A stretch of 5,917 bases of DNA from contig CANIWY010000059.1 of assembly GCA_947471695.1 (NCBI GenBank), positions 1 to 5,917 of the forward strand, given 5' to 3'. Below are positions 5,319 through 5,917 of the stretch, piece by piece. Origin of the DNA: Nitrosomonadaceae bacterium (GTDB taxonomy: Bacteria; Pseudomonadota; Gammaproteobacteria; Burkholderiales; Nitrosomonadaceae). The notes under the pieces were generated by a model. It was not told the origin of the DNA, searched no databases, and saw only the letters and a list, made by a program, of their open reading frames with translations. The position numbers and the translations under genes are program-made. Each line of letters begins with the position of its first letter. The stretch's first letter is position 1.

Positions 5319-5917
5319 TCAGACCGAAGCAGACTCACTCGTAATTACCTCTGATGCTAAAAGATGCATAGCCTGATCACTCAAATCATTTGTCCTCCGC
5401 ACAACCCCTTGACCGTATCTCTCATAATTTTTAAGGGTAGACCGAGTATAGGCTGGGTCATAGTGCTTAACCAGTAATTCCCTCACCAAATCCTCCCATT
5501 TATTCTGCTCGGCGAGCACCTTCCAACACCCAATTATTTCTTTACTATGAAGGCCGACAAGACAGTCAAGCCTTGGGTACAGAGTAGAGATATCGGTAAG
5601 GAAGTGAGCATACTCTTCCATAAGTAACCGCACGCGGCTCGTCAATCCCACTTCAAGACGAATACAATTGCTCTGCCACATCGCATCTATCATCGCCTGC
5701 GGGACACGCAGGTCACCGATTTTCTTGCTCTCGGCTTCGACATAGACTGTCCTTGTTGGGTCGAACTTCTTGAGTTCAGCAAACATCAAACTATCGAAAT
5801 ATTTTTGGGATGGTTGCGACTCATTGGGCATGCTCCCCAATACTGATCCTCGGTGTCGAGTGAGCCCTTCCAGATCAAGAACTTGTGCTCCAACCCCGTG
5901 AAGTGCGTGCAATAAGC
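5319..5917 (-). CDS. mnmH: tRNA 2-selenouridine(34) synthase, C-terminal part, 5' end off window
   Basis: The frame is open from the right edge to the TGA at 5321-5319, giving about 199 residues; the E. coli protein (SelU/YbbB) is 364, so roughly the last half is present. MnmH converts 2-thiouridine at the wobble position of certain tRNAs to 2-selenouridine using selenophosphate, through a geranylated intermediate. The missing N-terminus should carry the rhodanese domain with the catalytic cysteine and the P-loop. The window opens just after the P-loop, at LLHAL. Visible family motifs are DLEGLTRHRGSVLG, the QPSQKYFDSL helix, VEAESKKIGDLRVP and EEYAHF, with HYDPAYTRS near the C-terminus. The first in-frame TTG at 5912 is an internal leucine, not a start. 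A selenophosphate synthetase gene (selD) is often nearby in genomes with this gene, but would be outside this window. Confidence 0.92.
   Translation of the reverse strand, partial: LLHALHGVGAQVLDLEGLTRHRGSVLGSMPNESQPSQKYFDSLMFAELKKFDPTRTVYVEAESKKIGDLRVPQAMIDAMWQSNCIRLEVGLTSRVRLLMEEYAHFLTDISTLYPRLDCLVGLHSKEIIGCWKVLAEQNKWEDLVRELLVKHYDPAYTRSTLKNYERYGQGVVRRTNDLSDQAMHLLASEVITSESASV

Overview
The window looks like a Pseudomonadota (proteobacterial) chromosome, probably beta- or gammaproteobacterial. The two best-recognised genes, the ribosomal L16 arginine hydroxylase roxA and the tRNA 2-selenouridine synthase mnmH, are typical of that group. Base composition is moderate and coding density is low. 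The lineage is an inference; nothing here fixes the genus. Every gene I can support lies on the minus strand, so transcription runs from high to low coordinates.

Layout from right to left (order of transcription). The right edge (5319-5917) holds the C-terminal half or more of mnmH. Then come about 740 bases without a convincing gene (4578-5318), containing copy B of a diverged direct repeat. Next is a bactofilin gene (4577 down to about 4240) that looks broken. Its N-terminal half reads well behind a good ribosome binding site and stops early at 4347, and the rest of the bactofilin pattern continues in another frame. Copy A of the diverged repeat (3973-4100) follows, exactly 832 bases from copy B. 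The largest gene (3800 or 3776 down to 1845) encodes an exported protein with Sel1-like repeats, a predicted beta-sandwich linker and a C-terminal caspase/metacaspase-like protease with an intact His-Cys dyad. After it come a small lipoprotein gene (1639-1430) with its own promoter-like sequence and a strong hairpin terminator, then roxA (1104 down to the left edge), which may be transcribed without a leader.

The genes do not form an obvious pathway. roxA and mnmH both modify the translation apparatus, but they are separated and each appears to be its own unit. The caspase-like protein, the lipoprotein and the bactofilin remnant are envelope or cytoskeleton type genes and make the middle look like an accessory segment between two conserved genes. 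I found no tRNA, rRNA, CRISPR array, intact insertion sequence or complete defence system. The points most worth a second look are the Sel1-caspase architecture, the decaying bactofilin, and the paired diverged repeats around it.
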